A stretch of DNA of 8,649 bases, taken from contig JAGAKC010000021.1 of NCBI GenBank assembly GCA_017848155.1, positions 1-8,649 of the forward strand. The letters are read 5' to 3'. The number at the start of each line of letters is the position of its first letter. The stretch's first letter is position 1. The DNA is from Oscillospiraceae bacterium (GTDB taxonomy: Bacteria > Bacillota > Clostridia > Oscillospirales > Ruminococcaceae). Positions 6,463-8,649 of this stretch are shown here, piece by piece. The translations under genes were made by a program, and so were the position numbers. The notes beneath the pieces were generated by a model that was given only the letters and a program-made list of their open reading frames with translations, searched no databases and had not been told where the DNA came from.

Positions 6463-6491
6463 TTGACAAAACAGGTGACTTCTGATACAAT
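6463..6491 (+). promoter_or_regulatory. Sigma-A promoter of the TetR-type regulator gene
   Basis: TTGACA (6463-6468) and TACAAT (6486-6491) are 17 nt apart. Transcription should start near 6498, inside the palindrome just downstream, giving a leader of about 28 nt. Confidence 0.88.
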
Positions 6492-6497
6492 GATGTA

Positions 6498-6509
6498 AAA
6501 CATATGTTT
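6498..6509. promoter_or_regulatory. Candidate TetR-type autoregulatory operator (AAACATATGTTT)
   Basis: A perfect 12-bp palindrome covers the predicted transcription start of the regulator gene, the usual place for self-repression by TetR-family dimers. Its core ACATATGT recurs in the fruK promoter at 2041-2048. Binding by the encoded protein is inferred from position only. Confidence 0.6.
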
Positions 6510-6525
6510 CAGAAAGGGAAGAACT

Positions 6526-7134
6526 ATGCCTCCGAAGCCAAAATTCACAAGACAACAGATCATTGATGCGGCGCTTGAAATAGCCGCTGAAAGGGGAATA
6601 AGGGCGCTTACGTCAAGGGAGCTGGGTGCTGCCCTCGGAAGCTCTGCAAGACCCATATTCACTGTTTTTAAAAATATGGAAGAGGTACTGCGCGAGGTGC
6701 GCAATGCCGCCCTTGCACGCTTTGCAGAATACGCAAAGAAAGCAGAGCACTTCAAGCCTGTTTTCAAGCAGATGGGGCTTCAGATGATAATGTTTGCGGC
6801 GGAGCAGCCGAAGCTGTATCGCCTGCTTTACATGAGCGAAAAGCCCGAAGCAACTACCTTTGACGATGTTTTCAGAAACCTCGGCGAGGTGGCTGTACAG
6901 TGCGTGGAGGTGATACAGCAGGACTACCAGCTGTCCTATGACGACGCAATGCTGCTTTTCAGACATTCCTGGATATACACCTATGGCGTGGGAGCGCTCA
7001 TCGCAACAGGCATGTGCCGCTTTTCACAGGAGGATGTACAGGACATGCTGAGCCGTGAATTCGTATCAATGCTGACGCTCATAAAATCGGGAAGAGCCAA
7101 TACCTGCACCACTATCCCAAAAGAAGAAAACTGA
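6526..7134 (+). CDS. TetR/AcrR-family transcriptional regulator
   Basis: A 202-residue DNA-binding regulator with normal TetR length. The N-terminal domain has helix 1 at about residues 8-24 (TRQQIIDAALEIAAERG) and the helix-turn-helix at about 28-55. The latter includes SRELGAALGSS followed by PIFTVFKNMEEVL, which replaces the common YYHF-x-SKEEL and is a form I recall from other Clostridia regulators. The rest (about 60-190) is a helical ligand and dimer domain without recognisable ligand residues. AAAGGGA just upstream supports the ATG at 6526. Proteins of this family normally repress their own gene and often a neighbour, and release DNA on binding a small molecule. A palindrome at its own start supports autoregulation. 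Its ligand and targets are unknown; candidates in the window are fruK-ptsI and the chemoreceptor gene, which share sequence words with its promoter. Confidence 0.9.
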   Translation: MPPKPKFTRQQIIDAALEIAAERGIRALTSRELGAALGSSARPIFTVFKNMEEVLREVRNAALARFAEYAKKAEHFKPVFKQMGLQMIMFAAEQPKLYRLLYMSEKPEATTFDDVFRNLGEVAVQCVEVIQQDYQLSYDDAMLLFRHSWIYTYGVGALIATGMCRFSQEDVQDMLSREFVSMLTLIKSGRANTCTTIPKEEN

Positions 7135-7144
7135 TCATCTTTCT

Positions 7145-7171
7145 GCCCCTGTCTTGACAGGGGGCGGTTTT
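7145..7171 (+). terminator. Terminator of the TetR-type gene, nested with the next promoter
   Basis: CCCCTGTC (7146-7153) pairs with GACAGGGG (7156-7163); because the loop would be only 2 nt, the innermost pair probably opens. TTTT follows at 7168-7171 after a short GCGG spacer. It begins ten nt after the stop codon. Its loop and 3' arm contain the -35 box of the chemoreceptor promoter. Confidence 0.72.
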
Positions 7172-7183
7172 GTGTGATATAAT
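7154..7183 (+). promoter_or_regulatory. Sigma-A promoter of the chemoreceptor gene
   Basis: TTGACA (7154-7159) and TATAAT (7178-7183) are 18 nt apart. Transcription should start near 7190, at the repeated word AATGATGTAAA. This is a vegetative-type promoter; I see no flagellar sigma-28 type boxes. Confidence 0.82.
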
Positions 7184-7189
7184 AAACCA

Positions 7190-7200
7190 AATGATGTAAA
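7190..7200 (+). repeat. Second copy of the promoter word AATGATGTAAA
   Basis: The 11-bp word here is identical to 6489-6499 at the tetR promoter, where it overlaps the -10 box and the start of the palindrome. In both places it lies at or just before the predicted transcription start. Beyond the word the match is partial (about 14 of 19 bases). It could be part of an operator for the TetR-type protein. Confidence 0.5.
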
Positions 7201-7247
7201 TTATACGATGCAAAACAAACGATATTGAAAACAACAGGAGGTAGCTT

Positions 7248-8649
7248 ATGGAATTACTTAAGGAAAACGAGCGCGGCGCAAATAAGGCTGCGGCTAAGGT
7301 GATGCGTATAACGGTGCTGGTGTTTGCGCTGGTGCTGATACTGGATATCGCAGGTATCTTTATAATACCGCTCGGTGTCATGATAGCGGCTTATATTATC
7401 GGCACAGTGCTGCTTTTCGTGCCGACATTTATAGTAAATATCGCAAAGAGAAATGACGGCTGGGTGAAGTATGTCATAGTGATATGCGCAGTGCTCTTTA
7501 CCGTTGACGTTGCGGTGACGCTGTCCTATCACTCGATACTGCTTTTCGTTTATCCCATCGCCATTGCGAGCCTTTATTTTTCGGGAAAGCTGAATATCAT
7601 CGCATCGGTGCTGACCATCGTCGGAGTGTCCGCAGGTCAGCTGGGCGCATTTTATCTGAACTATGTCCCCGATGACAATTTCGTGGAGCTGAGCGACGTG
7701 CTTATATTCGGTATACTGCCCCGTGCGATGATACTGTTTGCGGTGTCTGCGATATTCACGATGCTGTGCAAGCGCACCGCTTCCATGCTCGGAAATCTCA
7801 TGGGTGCGGAGCAGCAGCGCATAATGCGTGAAAAGTCGCTGGAGGTATCTGAAAAGCTGCTTGATACCGTGACGGAGCTTGACAGGATATCCGCAGCCGC
7901 CGCCGAGGCTGACCGCAGCATCGCAGAGGAATCCTCGGGCATCATGCGTGACAGCGAGGCTAATTTCGAGCACATCAAGGCTGTCGAGGAAAACATGAGC
8001 CTGATATCAAAGAGCCTCAACGACCTTACAGATATGAGCCGCAGCATTTCGGAGCTGACGCTGCATTCGGAAAAGATAACCGCCGACAACGACAGGAATA
8101 TGCTGAGGGCAGGAGAAAGCATGGACGAGATATGCAGGGGCACCGACGAGAGCAAGGAGATGATACTGCGCCTGTCAGACCAGTCCGAGCAGATAGTGCG
8201 CATCGCAAAGGTGATAACCGATATCTCCATGCAGACGAATATCCTTGCGATAAACGCATCCATCGAGGCTTCCCGTGCGGGCGAATCGGGCAAGGGCTTC
8301 TCGGTGGTTGCGTCGGAGATAAAGAAGCTGTCCGAGCAGACAAAGACCGCAGCCGCAGAGATAGGCGATATCATCGGTCAGGTGACCTGCAACATCGGGG
8401 GCGCCGTGGCGGCGATGGAGAAGAATGCGGAGCTTACCCGTGATGGTATGAGCTGCATGGAGCGGATGAAGCTGTCTGCGGAGCAGATAAGCAGCTCCAA
8501 CAGCGAGATATCGCAGCATATCGCAGACATGGACAGCGTTATAGGCAGCGTTGCGGAGAATGGCAGGATCGTATCGAAGAAGCTGGTCAGCGTGAGCGGA
8601 AATATCGAAAACAACTGCGGCGCTGTACAGCAGATGGCTGCCGCAACGG
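7248..8649 (+). CDS. Methyl-accepting chemotaxis protein with six-helix membrane module (3' end cut off)
   Basis: The ATG at 7248 follows AGGAGG (7236-7241) by six nt, and the frame stays open to the window edge, giving 467 visible residues. Residues about 20-174 form six hydrophobic helices (roughly 20-40, 43-66, 73-93, 96-111, 115-137, 150-174) with short loops and no large outside domain. From about 185 onward the protein is helical and heptad-like. Starting at residue 329 it reads [20 protein letters not shown], then [17 protein letters not shown], the hairpin tip that binds CheA and CheW. No clear HAMP domain lies between membrane and signalling parts. Such receptors sense a signal in or at the membrane and steer the CheA kinase. 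No che or flagellar genes are in the window, so its output may be chemotaxis or another CheA-like pathway. The signal is unknown. Confidence 0.92.
   Translation, partial: MELLKENERGANKAAAKVMRITVLVFALVLILDIAGIFIIPLGVMIAAYIIGTVLLFVPTFIVNIAKRNDGWVKYVIVICAVLFTVDVAVTLSYHSILLFVYPIAIASLYFSGKLNIIASVLTIVGVSAGQLGAFYLNYVPDDNFVELSDVLIFGILPRAMILFAVSAIFTMLCKRTASMLGNLMGAEQQRIMREKSLEVSEKLLDTVTELDRISAAAAEADRSIAEESSGIMRDSEANFEHIKAVEENMSLISKSLNDLTDMSRSISELTLHSEKITADNDRNMLRAGESMDEICRGTDESKEMILRLSDQSEQIVRIAKVITDISMQTNILAINASIEASRAGESGKGFSVVASEIKKLSEQTKTAAAEIGDIIGQVTCNIGGAVAAMEKNAELTRDGMSCMERMKLSAEQISSSNSEISQHIADMDSVIGSVAENGRIVSKKLVSVSGNIENNCGAVQQMAAAT

Noticed and set aside
7184..7247. Possible flagellar sigma-28 promoter for the chemoreceptor gene
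   Set aside because: No TAAA and GCCGATAA-type pair was seen; the TTGACA/TATAAT promoter explains transcription.
7254..8374. Two minus-strand frames (7254-7973 and 7661-8374) in the right-hand part
   Set aside because: They overlap each other and lie opposite the chemoreceptor gene, which is open to the window edge and carries an unmistakable signalling domain.

Overview
The window looks like a chromosomal segment of a Gram-positive anaerobe of the class Clostridia, most likely a Ruminococcus-type member of the Oscillospiraceae. The evidence is a tryptophan-type T-box leader, strong AGGAGG-type ribosome sites, TTGACA/TATAAT promoters, a Clostridia-style PTS Enzyme I, and coding sequence of roughly balanced base composition that still uses many AUA and AGG codons. 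This placement is inference from style and family resemblance, not from a marker gene. No mobile element, CRISPR array, tRNA, rRNA or prophage is visible.

Layout, left to right. (1) The 3' part of a SulP-family anion transporter with a C-terminal STAS domain runs in from upstream and ends in a strong terminator. (2) A self-contained small unit follows: a sigma-A promoter, a ribosome site, a 47-residue gene that is almost all signal peptide, and a terminator. (3) A two-gene operon carries fruK (1-phosphofructokinase) and ptsI (PTS Enzyme I), with a consensus promoter starting directly at the preceding terminator and a strong terminator at its end. (4) On the minus strand, convergent with ptsI, lies a solitary trpB (tryptophan synthase beta) behind a long leader. 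The leader contains a T-box riboswitch with UGG specifier, a rho-independent terminator, and an unexplained stretch of about 125 nt before trpB. (5) Divergent from trpB, a TetR-family regulator gene has a perfect palindrome at its predicted transcription start. (6) A methyl-accepting chemotaxis protein with a six-helix membrane module runs off the right edge.

How the parts may work together. FruK and Enzyme I belong to one sugar-uptake route: Enzyme I starts the phosphate relay from PEP, and FruK converts the resulting fructose 1-phosphate to fructose 1,6-bisphosphate. The HPr and fructose permease partners are not in the window. trpB should be expressed when uncharged tRNA-Trp accumulates. 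The TetR-type regulator probably controls itself. An 8-bp palindrome core (ACATATGT) is shared by the fruK and tetR promoters, and an 11-bp word is shared by the tetR and chemoreceptor promoters, so the regulator may also reach one or both neighbours; this is a hypothesis.

Most of the window is ordinary housekeeping and transport. The parts most worth a second look are the tiny secreted-peptide unit, the shared promoter palindromes, and the leader segment between the T-box terminator and trpB, which holds a 22-codon frame that overlaps the trpB start by ATGA.
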